Assembly (NCBI GenBank): GCA_022747635.1
Contig: JAKTNV010000024.1
Location: forward strand, 7,039,803-7,103,802
Length of the DNA stretch: 64,000 nt
Origin: Hetaerina americana
Lineage: Eukaryota; Arthropoda; Insecta; Odonata; Calopterygidae
Direction: 5' to 3'
Below are positions 1-10,599 of the stretch, in pieces (the first letter of the stretch is position 1; the number at the start of each line of letters is the position of its first letter). The notes beneath the pieces were generated by a model. That model searched no databases and was not told the DNA's origin. It saw only the letters and a list, made by a program, of their open reading frames with translations. A program made the position numbers and the translations under genes.

Positions 1-2690
1 GCGTCACGTTCATTCTAAACTCCTTCGTTCCCTCCTGTTATCAACAATATTTCGTTCAAAGAGCTCTCCTACCTCACCCTCGCTTTCTCTCAATTTCTCC
101 TTTATCTTTTATTAAAACCAACTGTCAGCGAACCGTAGGTGTCTGAGTATTTCCTCCGTCCTCTCCCTTCCTCGAATTTACACCAAAAACCTTTTCCCAA
201 TCACTGTCATGCCAAACTCTTTTTCGTTCGTCCAGTTCCCAGTCCAGCTTGCTCTTTTCATGAGTGGACGCACAATTAAAATTACGCAGCGAGCCGCCAC
301 GAAGGGGTGTGGTTTACTTTCGACAACATTTCAATGTCAGCTGCAACATATTAAGTCGTTGGTGCGACTCGAAGCTACCGTGGAGGATTCTTGAATAGGG
401 GCAACGCACCTTCAACTGGCCTCCGACAAACGTTGAACTTGACGGAGCGAACTCGGAAGTGAAGGATCGCTTCGTGATTACGTGAAGGCGCAATTAGCTC
501 TAATTGCAATTCGGTATGAGAATCTCCCTCCCTCTCTCTCTCTCCATCCTCGCTTGCTCTTCCCCCACCTCCCATCAAAGAGTGGTGTAGCTGGAGACAC
601 GCAGGAATTTATGGTGATGCAGAAGCCTCCAATCATCTTAAGTGGAAATTAAATCCAGTCGCCTGCCCCCCCCCCCCCCAACGATAAACGTTATGGGATT
701 CGAGCCCCACCGCCTAGCATACCATCTCGCACGTGGTTCACTCGCCTCTTCCCGCCATTCGTCATCTCGGGAAGGATCGCACGCGAGCGATTCCGCGTGG
801 AGATGCATGCGTTAAGGAGAATCAACCCTCGGGGGGATGGAGGTGAATGTGACGGTGGGGGGTGCGAACTTTGTCATACCGCGCTCGTAAATTTCACCTC
901 TGAAGGGAATTCGTTTCATCAGTCGTGGAAAAATGTCCGCGACAATTATCGATGAAAAGCAATGACCCCTTTAGGAAATGACGGCGCATTTAATGAACCG
1001 TCCCAATCATTACCGCTCCCGACTGAAATGAGGCGATCCCAATGAAATTACGTCAGAGGTGAGCCTCGAAATTTTGCGGTAAATTCTTTTGAATGCGGGA
1101 TTTTAGAAAGGGGCAAACAAGCCTTTCATTTATTGTTAGGTTCTTCCGTAAAAATCTGATTCTTAATGTGTTAAAATTATTCCTGTGATGATTTCTTAAA
1201 TTTATTTTGCCCACGAGGAAAGCAAGGGAGCAGCTGCTGATTTGCCAAAAATAATTAGTTTCTTGAATATTAATCGAGCTACCTAGTTCTAATGAGCTGT
1301 GAACTTGACCGCAAGTTTAAAATAACTATTTACGCACTTGACATTTTTCGGCGTAACACTTTGGAATAGGGTTATATCCAATAAAAAAGCTTTACGCGTT
1401 TCCAGTTTTATTGACATGCCCAAAGCGACCGGTTTCTTCTAAATATAGTATCATCTGGCAACTTTTTAAAGTTGACATTCCACAATGTGGAAAGGAGAGG
1501 ATTGGGGTGGAGGAAATGTTTGTTATAGGGGAACTGAGAGGGAGTGGTATTCAGCGTGAGGGTATCGGGGAATCGTGCGTCATCGTGTTTTCCCAACACC
1601 TGAGTTTCCCTCTCCCCGCACGTGCCTTGCAGTTGTCCAGTCTGCCTCAGCTAACTACTTATCGTGTCACCCCTCGACCCCCTACTGAGCAACCTCACAC
1701 CACTCTCCCATCATGTCTCCCAACAAAAAAAATTCCTGCCGGTCCAATTTTTCCCTCCCCGATTGGTGGGAGGTAAGCTTAAAAAATGCCACCATTTGAT
1801 GTCTGATTGCGAAAAAATCGGTCACGGTGTGTACTAATAAAAATATGGTAAAATCATAAAACCTCTAACGCAATGATTTAAACCATATATTCAAAGATCG
1901 ACGAGGGAGCTACGACTTGCAGGATATTCAATACCGAGTGTAGGTTTCGAATGTATGCTTGCCTTCTTGAACAAACCGGGGTATGAAGCGGTTGGGAAAA
2001 ATATTGAACCAAATTAACTGAATAAAAATCAGTTTTATTTTCTATTAAGAAAACTGACTGGGTGGTCTATATTGACCTCTGAAATTTCCAGAGATTTTTC
2101 ATCCTGTAGTAGTCATCGAAGCAAGTGTCATCCTATTACGAGAGGTAAGGCAATGGATTCGATATCATTTGAGATATCTGTGCAACGTATCTTAATCGTA
2201 TGTATCGAAACTCGCTCGCTTATCTTTAAAAATGGTTAAAAAGTTAAATTAAGCCCAAAATATACATTCCGGCAACAGCATAACGGTATGGTCACCACAT
2301 TTTTCACTCGCTTGAATCAATACATGCACACAAGGGATAGCAGCAGGGGTTTTAGGTCACAAATTACCAGGGTAACGGTGATTATCAATTTATTTTCGGG
2401 AAGCTTGAATTGACGCGCGTGAGTTACTCACTGTTAAAAAAATATCAATCAACCTTCTGACGGATATGATAGGTGAGGGAAGAGCTCACCAAATTACTGA
2501 AATCCGAGGCGTATGAAATTCGCACATCCGGGTAAGAAGGGAAGGCAGTTGCTTTCTTCATTCGTAGTTTTCATAAAAAAGTCTCGCACCCGAAGAATCA
2601 TCCAGTTTTGGTGAATCTGATTGTACCCTGATGCGAAATCGACCCATATTCTAACCCGGGTCCTCGGGTCAGTGGACTACCGTTCATGAA
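1..2690. other. Non-genic stretch with simple-sequence patches
   Basis: I see no convincing gene. The open frames are short and match nothing I recognise. Low-complexity patches include a (CT)n run at about 529-545 and an uninterrupted run of 14 C at 666-679. The first 1 kb is richer in G+C than the AT-rich 1.1-2.6 kb that follows. Confidence 0.6.
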
Positions 2691-2780
2691 TAGTATGTGC
2701 ATGCATAGTATGTGTATGTATAGTATGTGTATGTATGGTATGTGTATGTATAGCATGTGTATTTATAGTATGTGTATGCA
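2691..2780. repeat. 15-bp tandem repeat, six units
   Basis: Six consecutive units of the pattern TAGTATGTGTATGTA fill this interval. They differ only by single substitutions (TGG for TAG, GCATG for GTATG, TTTA for TGTA). Further TATGTG-rich sequence continues raggedly to about 2830. This is a minisatellite with no coding content. Confidence 0.9.
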
Positions 2781-3893
2781 TTTTACATGTGTATATTGTA
2801 TTAATTTTGTCTATTGTGTGTATTTGGTATATTTTTATAGTTAGTAATTGAACTAGGCAACTAATGTATTGTGTTACTGTCCTAAGATATTGTATTTAAA
2901 AATACTATTGCTATTAGTGTATAATATGTGAAATTTATCTGTAAGTTTAATCTTGTAAATGTGTGTGTTTCCTCCACGCGTAAAGAGTACATGTAAAAGA
3001 GTCCCTCCTCAGCACCAAACTCCAAGAATAATTAAAATTTTTGTTTTTTCCCCTAGGCACGTCCAGCTATAACTGAACTGTGTAGTTTTCTGGGTAAATA
3101 TATCGGTGTCACAAAAAAGATAACCGCACCCTTGAACTGAATGTGTGCGCTATGGACAACGGTATGGATGGGCTCAATATCTTATGACATATTCCCATAT
3201 CTCAAATCAATCTTCAAGTTGAGAAAAGGTGGCACTCACGGTATGCACACAGGATTTTCGAGCTCGTAAGATGCCTCAACCAAAGATATTTCAGATTATC
3301 TGAATTCCTGTTACATTAAAACTGTTATTTTTACAGAGTTACATCGATACAAAGCGTTTCTATGTACAGAAAGCAACTTGAACCACCTACATTGGACAGA
3401 CTGACGAAAGCCATGGAAAGGAATGTCTCACGCATTCTTTTAAGCGTCATTAACGGAAGTTCCTTTAATGAACTTGCTGCTTGAATCGTTCTATGGCTAC
3501 GAACTTCCGCGAAATGAATGTGATGCCTCGATTTGAAGAGATTGCGTGAGATTCCCTTCCATGGAAGACGCAAGCATGCGATTCGACAAACTGAGAGGAG
3601 TGAGGGAGATAAACCTGTCTTCCTCAAGCGACGAATGGTTCCCGTGCCTAATCTTCAGGCATGTGCTGGGAAAGAGTAGAGTTTACAAGTAGGTTCTAAC
3701 CACTATTCTAATACTATATGCTTTAAAATATCAGTCACAACCATTTGAAATGAAATCCTACTGTACATACGACCATTCCCTTAGAAATAAAAAAACTAAA
3801 ATATTTTTACTGCAGTTATACCTCTCCATAACTTTTTCATTCGAATATTTCCGCACCATTCGTTCAATGAGATCGGGTAAAGTCATTATAGAA
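2781..3893. other. No recognisable gene
   Basis: AT-rich sequence. The one longer open frame (minus strand, 3331-3627) has no recognisable domain, and I treat it as chance. No RNA gene or mobile element was recognised. Confidence 0.5.
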
Positions 3894-4102
3894 ATCAGGT
3901 ACATTCGTAGGTGCATGTGAATGTTAGTACATGTATTTTCATATTTGTTGGGTTTTGCATGAATAAATGCGTCTCTGTGGGTGTGAATAGGCACGTCCTT
4001 GTTAATAACGCCAGTGGTGTTATTCTTTTTTATGAGTGGTGACATAACACCACCCACCATACACCCTTGAAGCGGCATGAAAGATATTGCATAGATGTGG
4101 AT
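3894..4102 (+). repeat. LINE A-type 3' UTR, diverged orphan copy
   Basis: This follows the 3' UTR of the intact LINE (52557-52858) in order: a GTGCATGTG block, a TGCATGAAT block, a T-rich stretch with a TGGTG(A/T)C motif, the run of C-rich sequence, then CTTG..GCGGC and a single AGATG-type tail. It has many substitutions and no coding sequence upstream, so it is an old, heavily 5'-truncated insertion. Confidence 0.75.
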
Positions 4103-4532
4103 ATTATGAACCCTAGTTTTACAGTTTCCTGAATGCTCCGCAGATACCTCTAATGCCCTATGCCCATGTCAGATCATAGTTAAGCTAAAAAGTGCTGTAG
4201 AATTGCGTTAACATTTTTTAATGAAATACCGATCAATGTGATGGGTGTAACTAAAGAAGAAAAGAAATGCTTTTCAAATATACATAGGTACACAGAAGAT
4301 TAATTTTTGCATCATAGTAACGTTAGAGTGAAACAGGAAATGTGAGCGCTTTGAGGTCGTCCGAGGAAATTCTTTTCTCACAATTTATACGAATCATCAT
4401 TGCCGCAACACCGTCACACCACATTCCCTACTAACCCAAACCACAGCAGAAAGTGTATAACCAATGATTTCGAGGCATATCTAATGAAAGGAGGTGAATA
4501 TATACTATGCATTAGACCACACACAACACATA
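4103..4532. other. No recognisable gene
   Basis: AT-rich flank of the mariner element. It ends in the TA dinucleotide (4531-4532) that was the mariner target. Nothing else was recognised. Confidence 0.5.
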
Positions 4533-5439
4533 CGAGGGTGGTTCAATAAGTATCCGTGTTTGAAGACCAAGGGCGTTCCTGAGGGAAGTTTATGTTATCA
4601 TTGTGTGCTGCCATCTATCAAACGACGGCGAAAAAAATTTTTGACTGATTTAAAGGTTAGTTTGGATTTGGCAGCCATTCGAGTAAGACGTGTTTCGTGA
4701 TTTTCGCTAAGACGGAAAAAGAGCAGTGTCGTTCGGTAATTCGCTTTTTGTTTTTGGATGGGAAGAAATGTGAGGAGATAAAAACCAAGTTGGATGCTGT
4801 GTATGGGGACACTTCGCCATCTATGGCCACAATTAGATATTGGTTCAACGAATTTAAACGTGAGGAACATCTGTTTTTGATGAGGAGCGACCAGGACGCC
4901 CGGCAGACGTGGTTATCGAGGAAATCATTCAAAAAGTCCACGCCATGATTCTCGCTGGTCGACGAACGAAAGTGCGCGAAGTAGCAGAGGCCGTGGGTGA
5001 GTCGACCGGATGGCAATAAATATTTTACATGATAAGTTGGCGATGAAAAAATTGTCAGCCCGATGGGTGCCGTGATTGCTCACGGTGGACAACAAGCTGA
5101 TCCGGCTGTCAACTTCATGAACTGTATGAACTACGTTATGAATTGCTGCCGCACCCCCCGGATTCACCCGATCTGGCTCCCTGCGACTTTTACTTATTCC
5201 CAAACATGAAAAAATGGCTCGCGGGAAAAAATTTAGCTCTAACGAGGAAGTTATCGCCGAGACAGAGGCGCATTTTAGAGAGTTCGACAAATCCTATTTT
5301 TTGAAGGGGTTAAAAAAATAGCCGGAACATTGGGAGAAGTGTATCTTTCTAAAAGGGGACAATGTTGAAAAATACAAAAAATATTATTGAGAAAATGGTT
5401 TCTTCATTTCTAATACGGGTACTTATTGAACCGCCCTCG
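4533..5439 (+). mobile_element. Internally deleted mariner transposon with both TIRs
   Basis: Terminal inverted repeats of about 28 bp (4533-4560 and 5412-5439) match with three mismatches and begin CGAGGG(T/C)GGTTCAATAAG. TA dinucleotides flank both ends (4531-4532 and 5440-5441), as expected of the Tc1/mariner target duplication. The element is about 907 bp, shorter than the roughly 1.3 kb usual for mariner. It keeps the start and end of the transposase gene but has lost the middle, so it could only move if transposase were supplied by another copy. Confidence 0.93.
4697..5397 (+). pseudogene. Mariner transposase pseudogene, central deletion and frameshifts
   Basis: Transposase catalyses cut-and-paste movement by binding the TIRs and using a DD34D catalytic triad. 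The N-terminal DNA-binding region is readable from 4697 and includes FLFLDGKKCEEIKTKLDAVY and SMATIRYWFNEF (helix-turn-helix). The frame shifts near 4868 and continues as KVREVAEAVG-like sequence at about 4970-5000, then KLSARW near 5050. The sequence then jumps to the C-terminal part, where PDSPDLAPCDFYLFP (about 5158-5205) contains the third catalytic Asp, and ends in EVIAETEAHF and KGDNVEKY-like sequence. The segment that should carry the first two catalytic Asp residues is missing. Together with stops at about 5018 and 5319, this rules out an active enzyme. Confidence 0.9.
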
Positions 5440-5441
5440 TA

Positions 5442-6498
5442 CTGTTAACACCGGCAAAAAATTAAGGTTGATATGTAACCCCTCTTTGGAAGCTTCCCCT
5501 TCTTGATCTGGTATTGAATTAAGTAGTAATGAACAGGGTTAGAAGAGCTTTTCAATAGACCCAGGCCGAAGGTATGTACTGTCGCACTTCAAAGCCCTGT
5601 GTATTACGACAATTTATAGCTTTAAACCCCACGCAACCTATTACAATAACTCGATCTTTAGCCCTGCGTACATAAATTCCATACAAACCGCCTATTATCT
5701 TCTCCCTCCACCTCGCTTACCCATTATTTTCCCCTGCACTACACTGTTCAGCATCCCATTACCTCTAAATATCTACCGCATCCACTTCCTTGGAATATCT
5801 CCCAAATAACCTCCTCTCTGTCCTCTCCCATGCCCAATTATTTTTCACTTGCTTTCCTTTTTGTTTGCATTTTTTCCATTTTTATCCACGCCCAGATCTC
5901 AAAAGTCACCTTTCCTTTGGAGTATGGTAATTAAACATGTTATCAGTCGAATATTAAGCAACTAAAAACCTAAGTATTTTCTTTTCAATTTTTTGTGGAC
6001 TTTTTAAAAATATTTTTGGCACGTAGTATTTCCCCTCAGCCAAATAAAATTCTATAGAATGGGCAGAGAACAAACCAGTATACCGAGCTCACTTGACCTT
6101 GAAGTCAAATTGCATAATCGTTAAATTCATGTTAGACGTTTAAAATTTTCAGATATCATTCGTGACCCAGAATGAAAGGAAGAAAGAGATACCCAGACCC
6201 TATTAGATGAGGCGGTGGAGAGAGTTTACGAAAAGGAAATCTATACAAGGCATCTCTTCCTTCAGACCCTTAATTAATTACGAGCGTAAAGGTGAATAAA
6301 TAAAAGAAAGGAGCAAGGCCAGTACCACTGACTCATTATCGTCTGTGATCTTCAATTCTTGCATCGAGAAAACCAGTAAAGAGATCAAGTAAAAGATATA
6401 AAGGCGATTGGCGGATACATGGGGAAAGGATGAACATACTGCAGGCGATATAGGCAAGCTTGCATCTAAGTAAACACACATGACGAAAACACCACAGC
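5442..6498. other. No recognisable gene
   Basis: Mixed AT-rich and pyrimidine-rich sequence (5690-5900 is strongly C/T on the plus strand). I found no tRNA, LINE or transposon signature. Confidence 0.5.
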
Positions 6499-6563
6499 TA
6501 CATCTACACAATACGCCGCAAGCCGCCGCCAGAACGTGTGGCTGAGGGTTATTGGTCACCAGC
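6499..6563 (-). repeat. LINE 3' end, orphan, minus strand
   Basis: Read on the minus strand this is GGTGACC, a short C/A-rich stretch, CGGCGGCTTGCGGCGTATT and GTGTAGATG, which is the terminal 60 bp of the LINE family. It lies immediately upstream of, and opposite in orientation to, the LINE copy starting at 6580. Confidence 0.8.
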
Positions 6564-6579
6564 CATGCATGCATGCACA

Positions 6580-7668
6580 TGCTCAACGGATAGAGATGTA
6601 ACTTCGGACGTCCCCAGGGAAGCGTTATAGGGCCTCTTCTGTTCTTAATATATATTAATGACTTAAGCGCACACGTTAGTAGCAAATCTCAGGTTATTTG
6701 CTGACGACAGGGTAGTATACAAGGAAATAAGGAGCCAACTAGATCGCGAGCTACTCTCTAGAGGCAGACACAATCTCGGAATGGTGCAAGGAATGGGGAT
6801 TAATGCTAAATATACAAGGTGTGACCGAAAAAAGAATGGACTGATTTTATTCCACGCAAACCGTTCAACGGGTCGAAACGAGACACAGTGCGCCATTTAG
6901 CGACAATTCTGACGACTAAAACGAGAGGTGTTGCGTTTATTTACGTCGAGTCGTGACGCAGCGGTACGTGTCTTAACCTTGAAGTCTCCGCGTGCAACGG
7001 CAGCAATGAAGGAGGTTGTAGACAAATGCGCAGTTTTAAACTTTTGGAGGAAAGGAAGGGGCAAACAGGACATAAATTACGAAATAGATGGTTCAGTACT
7101 AGCTACGGACAATCAAGTTAAATATTTGGGGGTAGTTCTAACACCACGCCTTTCATGGGGAGCACACATCATGACAATATGCGGATCCGCTTTAAAGAAA
7201 TTCGGCTTCATTAAATGGGTGGTAGGGAAATGTAATGAAAAAGTTAAAGAGAGGTGTTATTTTGCTCTAGTTAGACCTCATTTGGAATATGCCGCAAGTA
7301 TTTGGGATCCTTGGGAGAAAATTTGGCAATAAGAATAATATAAAGTCCAGAGAAATTCCGCTAGATTTGTTAAAAATTGTTATGATAAGAACACAAGTGT
7401 TACAGGTCTCTTAGGGGATTTAGGCTGGGAACCACTTGAAGTGCGGAGAGAACAAGTGAGGCTTAGACTTTTGGAAAGGTTCAGAACAAGCGAGTTTAAC
7501 GATGACACAAAAGGAATTATAATGGCCCCACACTACTTAGGTAGATCAGACCACAAAGATAAAATAAGGGAGATAGAATCCAGTACAGATAGCTACAAAT
7601 ACTCATTCTTTCCCCGAACAATCAGAAATCATAATAGTAAGAAACCGAAGTCACCCAAGAAATATTAA
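6580..7668 (+). pseudogene. LINE reverse transcriptase, C-terminal part, broken
   Basis: Readable segments are the region corresponding to residues 665-745 of the intact protein (6580-6814), with the GPLLFLI-like stretch and the catalytic FADD box changed by an indel near 6690-6710. The C-terminal part continues from 7021: KCAVLNFW, QVKYLGVVLTPRLSWGAHI, then FALVRPHLEYAASIWDPW. A TAA stop interrupts after WEKIWQ (7330-7332). The last part, MRREQVRLRLLERFRTSEF to the end at 7668, is in frame again. The insertion, stop and indels make this copy non-coding. Confidence 0.92.
6815..7018. mobile_element. 204-bp TA-flanked insertion inside the LINE
   Basis: The intact LINE reads TTAATATAGATAAATGTG at this place. 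Here the same flanks are separated by 204 bp, with TA on both sides (6813-6814 and 7019-7020). This is consistent with a Tc1/mariner-like or MITE insertion at a TA target. The left end begins CAAGGTGTGACCG, reminiscent of some mariner termini, but the right end (AAGGAGGTTG) is not a clear inverted copy. It may therefore be an end-deleted element. It encodes nothing I recognise. Confidence 0.6.
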
Positions 7669-7946
7669 AAACATTGAATTTACCAGTCGGAACAAAATTA
7701 AACATTGCAAAAATATTAGGTATATTTGTAGGGGCATGTGTATGTTAGTTGTCAGTTTGAGTGTTTGTTTGTGTGTGGGGTGTAAGTGATCTTGCATGAA
7801 TGTATACCATATTTTGTTTGTGGATGGTATAAATGTGTGGCTTTTGCATGCGGTTTTTTCCTTTATTAATTACGGGTGGTGTCCTAACACCCTCCACCAC
7901 ACGACCTTGCGGCGGCTTGCGGGTTATTAAGTAGATGTAGATGTAG

Positions 7947-8000
7947 AATCCCATTCATGTCACCTCTACTCAAATATTAGTTTGATCACTAGAATGTATG
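7947..8000. repeat. Dispersed repeat next to a LINE tail (copy 1)
   Basis: AATCCCA(T/C)TCAT followed by CACCTCTAC and ATATTAGTTTGATCAC matches 47736-47792 with scattered differences. Both copies are on the plus strand and both abut a LINE 3' fragment. The family is unknown. Confidence 0.55.
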
Positions 8001-8112
8001 GAGATGAGAAAGGGAATGTATGAGCTTAAAGTAATAAAAATGGGTTGTAAACAAGGGAAATATCATGAGCAAATAAAACAGTTTCTGGCATCACTTGGTG
8101 GAAAATCTTCAT

Positions 8113-8193
8113 ATTGAAATTGAATTTAAACTACTTGGCTTTCCCACATAGAATCAATGAGGGAAAGCCATATGGTTTAATTTCAATTTCATT
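8113..8193. repeat. Imperfect 33-bp inverted repeat (hairpin)
   Basis: Arms 8113-8145 and 8161-8193 are inverted copies with a few mismatches around a 15-bp loop. The arm tips read GGCTTTCCC and GGGAAAGCC. The near-identical sequences ATCATGAGCAAATAAAA (about 8063) and ATCATGAGCAGATAAAA (8194) lie on either side. It could be a small foldback element or MITE, and the stem length also fits a small-RNA hairpin. No function is claimed. Confidence 0.6.
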
Positions 8194-8239
8194 ATCATGA
8201 GCAGATAAAATGCTAGATGTGATGGGATTGTTGAGCTAT

Positions 8240-8396
8240 AGAGGATTTCTGCATGAACGTATACGCCACTGTGGGTAAAGGTTTGGATGGATGTGTTGAG
8301 TTTGCATGTGGTTTTCTTTTCTTTTACGGGTGGTGGCTCGATACCCCCGCCAAACGCCCTTGTGGCGGCTTGCGGGGTATTATGTAGATGTATATA
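8240..8396 (+). repeat. LINE 3' end, orphan copy
   Basis: Follows the LINE 3' UTR from TGCATGAACGTATACGCC through a pyrimidine tract and TTTTACGGGTGGTGG. It then has the C-rich block, CCTTGTGGCGGCTTGCGGGG and a TAGATGTA tail. The CACTGTGGGT block resembles the B-type copy at 63262-63660 more than the intact A element. Confidence 0.85.
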
Positions 8397-8730
8397 GTAT
8401 GTCCTTTAACAATAGAAACAAACACATGCGACATTAAAAGCAGCAGGGAAGTACAATGCAGAGGGTTTCAAGGGAAACATTTGCAAAAGTAAAACATGAG
8501 GCTAACTTCAAATGGTACTTATTTCTTCGCAGGGAAACGGTTCATTAGAGCCACCTGTATGATAATAGTTTAATTTTCTATGATCGCGAGGAGTGAAAAA
8601 TTGCAGAAGTAGAGAAAAACGAGTATTGTAAACGGTGGAATGTGGTGAAATGGATTTGACCCAGTTACTAAAGAAAAAGTCCTTAATAGGGAGAGCGGAG
8701 AGAAGAACTTACTGAAGTGCTCGCCAAAAA

Positions 8731-8980
8731 GAAGAGAAAAACTAATTGGATACATTCCGAGGAATGATTTTTTAATAATTACAATAAAGAAAGGATACGA
8801 AGAAGGAGATCTACAGAGGAAGTCCAAGGATGAATTACGAGAAGCAGATGATGGAGAACACCGAGACAAGGAACCATGAAGGCATAAAGAGATTGTCAAG
8901 TAAGAGAAGTGATTGGAAGGACGCTACGAATCAATCCTAGAATGGGAATCTATGGAGATGATGTGGAAGATTGATGACGA
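8731..8980 (+). pseudogene. RTE-like LINE, C-terminal fragment
   Basis: With frameshifts the sequence reads RRKLIGYI, a glycine/arginine-rich KGYEEGD and RKSKD stretch, then ENTETRNHEGIKRLSSKRSDWKDATNQS. It ends in GATGACGA-rich sequence. This is the typical C-terminal tail of RTE-clade endonuclease/reverse transcriptases, which close with a W...NQS motif and a (GAT)n-like tail. The catalytic domains are absent. The clade is assigned from the tail pattern only. Confidence 0.55.
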
Positions 8981-10490
8981 TTACGGCCACGTGTGCTTCT
9001 AGATTCACTCGAACGTATGCAGGATTTTTTCTCGCTCATTGCATTTCCTGAAGGTGAAGACTGTCTCCCCAAGCCTTGCTATTTCCTCAGGTCAAGATGA
9101 ACAGTAAACACGTACTTAACGATGCATCTGGCAAATTCATTGCGTTGCTATTTTTATTTCATCGTAAATGGTTACAAAATGTGGATTTAAGTTCTTACAA
9201 ATTATGTTTATTTAAGTATGTTTGCGTAAATATATATACAAGCGTATTACATTTACATTACCATTCGTATAGCTTTCTATGCATGTACATATTTACATAC
9301 AGACGCACCAACTCCGAATGAATCACAATGTTTTTCCTCACCGCTAGCGTTCAAGGTTAACATTCTCCGATTTGAAACCAATGACACAATAGTCAAACAA
9401 AACCGAAATAACTCATGCTCTTTGCCTGAATATATGTATTATCCGACTTCAATCATTACATGAAAATGATGGGTCAAGGAAAGATACTTAAGTACCTTTA
9501 TGGTTATCACAATTCCCTTAATTATGCATAAAAAGAAATTATTTGTCACTTTTTGTACATTCCCGAGGAAAACATAGAAAACCGCCCGTTTTCCGGATGG
9601 GAATGGAGTCCAAGGACTAAGATCGTTCATCCCCACTCCCTCGGAACCCATTGGCGAGGAAAAAGTGCAATTATTGACCAGGCTTATGGAATTTTCAACA
9701 GAGACGGAGAAAAATCTTCCCTTTGGTTGCGAATCGGTCCGTTAAATCATTAAAATAATAATGCGTTCCACGTTAACACGTTCGTTGTTTACCCTTGGAC
9801 TGCGACTTTGCGGAGCGTCATGTTTTGACGCCCGTCGTCCGGGACGTCCGACGGCGATGCTGTTGTTGTTGATATTTGCGGGATCTGGGGAGGGGATTCG
9901 CGGGAAGCCTCTCACTTGCGAGCCGATCGGGGCGAGGGACTGCGGGAGACCTCGACATTTCATACGAGCGTGCAGCTAGTGAGTAGATGCACATGCAAAT
10001 GCGTCACCCCGCGGACGCTTCACTTTCGTTCAACGGTCACCTAAAATGTGCATGCTGGAGCCACAGCATTGCTTCATTGGAGGGACTTGACACGGCCTCT
10101 GACGACATGTTTATACGTACTAATGGGCGCTTTGAGTCGAGAGGAAGACCGCAGGAATACGCGTGCCTGATGTTCGTTGGGAGTAAGTCTGCCAACACTT
10201 GTAAGCTTCACTGAAAGACACTGCTGCAGACACGCGTGACAGGGTTTTCCATTTAGGGTGAAAAACCATCGAAGAAATGTTTTTTTAGCGCGGAGAGAAC
10301 ATTATCAACACACCCAAAGCATTACTGCACAATCGTGTGCTCCAAGTGTTGGGAAATATGCAAATGGCAAAGAGTTATCAACATGTTTAACAAGACATAT
10401 GTAAACGTAAAACAGATGGCATAATGGTCAAAAATGAGCTCAAAGGCACTAACCAATTTGACTTTCCTTCTGGATCTCTAACGCGCGTGA
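8981..10490. other. Mostly non-genic; GC-rich island at 9.76-10.0 kb
   Basis: AT-rich except for a CpG-rich island at about 9780-9980, which holds the tentative exon listed separately. No repeats or RNA genes were recognised. Confidence 0.45.
9761..9979 (+). CDS. Tentative first exon of a secreted or membrane protein
   Basis: The open frame starts at an ATG in a reasonable context (A at -3). An internal Met is followed by a short hydrophobic run (MLLLLIFAGSG), possibly a signal sequence, and the CPG-rich base composition differs from the neighbours. The frame ends in TAG, but that TAG overlaps a good splice donor, TA|GTGAGT at 9977-9984, so splicing would remove the stop. After the hydrophobic run comes CEPIGARDC, with the C-E-P-I-x4-C spacing seen at the start of Frizzled-type cysteine-rich domains; the next residues do not fit that family. 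No acceptor or downstream exon was found. It may well be chance. Confidence 0.15.
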   Translation: MRSTLTRSLFTLGLRLCGASCFDARRPGRPTAMLLLLIFAGSGEGIRGKPLTCEPIGARDCGRPRHFIRACS

Positions 10491-10495
10491 TCTGA

Positions 10496-10585
10496 GTTTA
10501 TTTTTTGATATTAATAAAGCCTTTGATATGCTAGCTCACAAAACATTATTTCGGACTCTGAAACATGCAGATATTTATTGGTCAG
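10496..10585 (+). pseudogene. Short LINE reverse-transcriptase relic
   Basis: The translation FDINKAFDMLAHKTLFRTLKH resembles the LINE RT motif that carries the first catalytic Asp (consensus F-D-x-x-K-A-F-D-x-x-x-H-x-x-L). Only about 30 residues survive and no flanking motif is readable. Confidence 0.5.
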
Positions 10586-10599
10586 CAGTGTGTAAGAAT

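Larger units (their letters stand above)
6580..7946 (+). mobile_element. 5'-truncated LINE A copy with a foreign insertion
   Basis: The sequence aligns with 51680-52858 of the intact LINE. It starts inside the reverse transcriptase palm just before GVPQGS and runs through the 3' UTR to a (GATGTA)n tail ending at 7946. It is interrupted at 6815-7018 by unrelated DNA. Apart from that insertion it is collinear and similar in sequence to the intact element, so it is a moderately young insertion. Neither end has an obvious target-site duplication. Confidence 0.93.

Noticed and set aside
1411..1776. 121-codon open frame, plus strand
   Set aside because: Overlapped by an open frame on the other strand, low complexity at the end, no recognisable motif and no splice-site pair.
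4925..5290. 121-codon frame antisense to the mariner transposase
   Set aside because: It is a shadow of the transposase coding strand.
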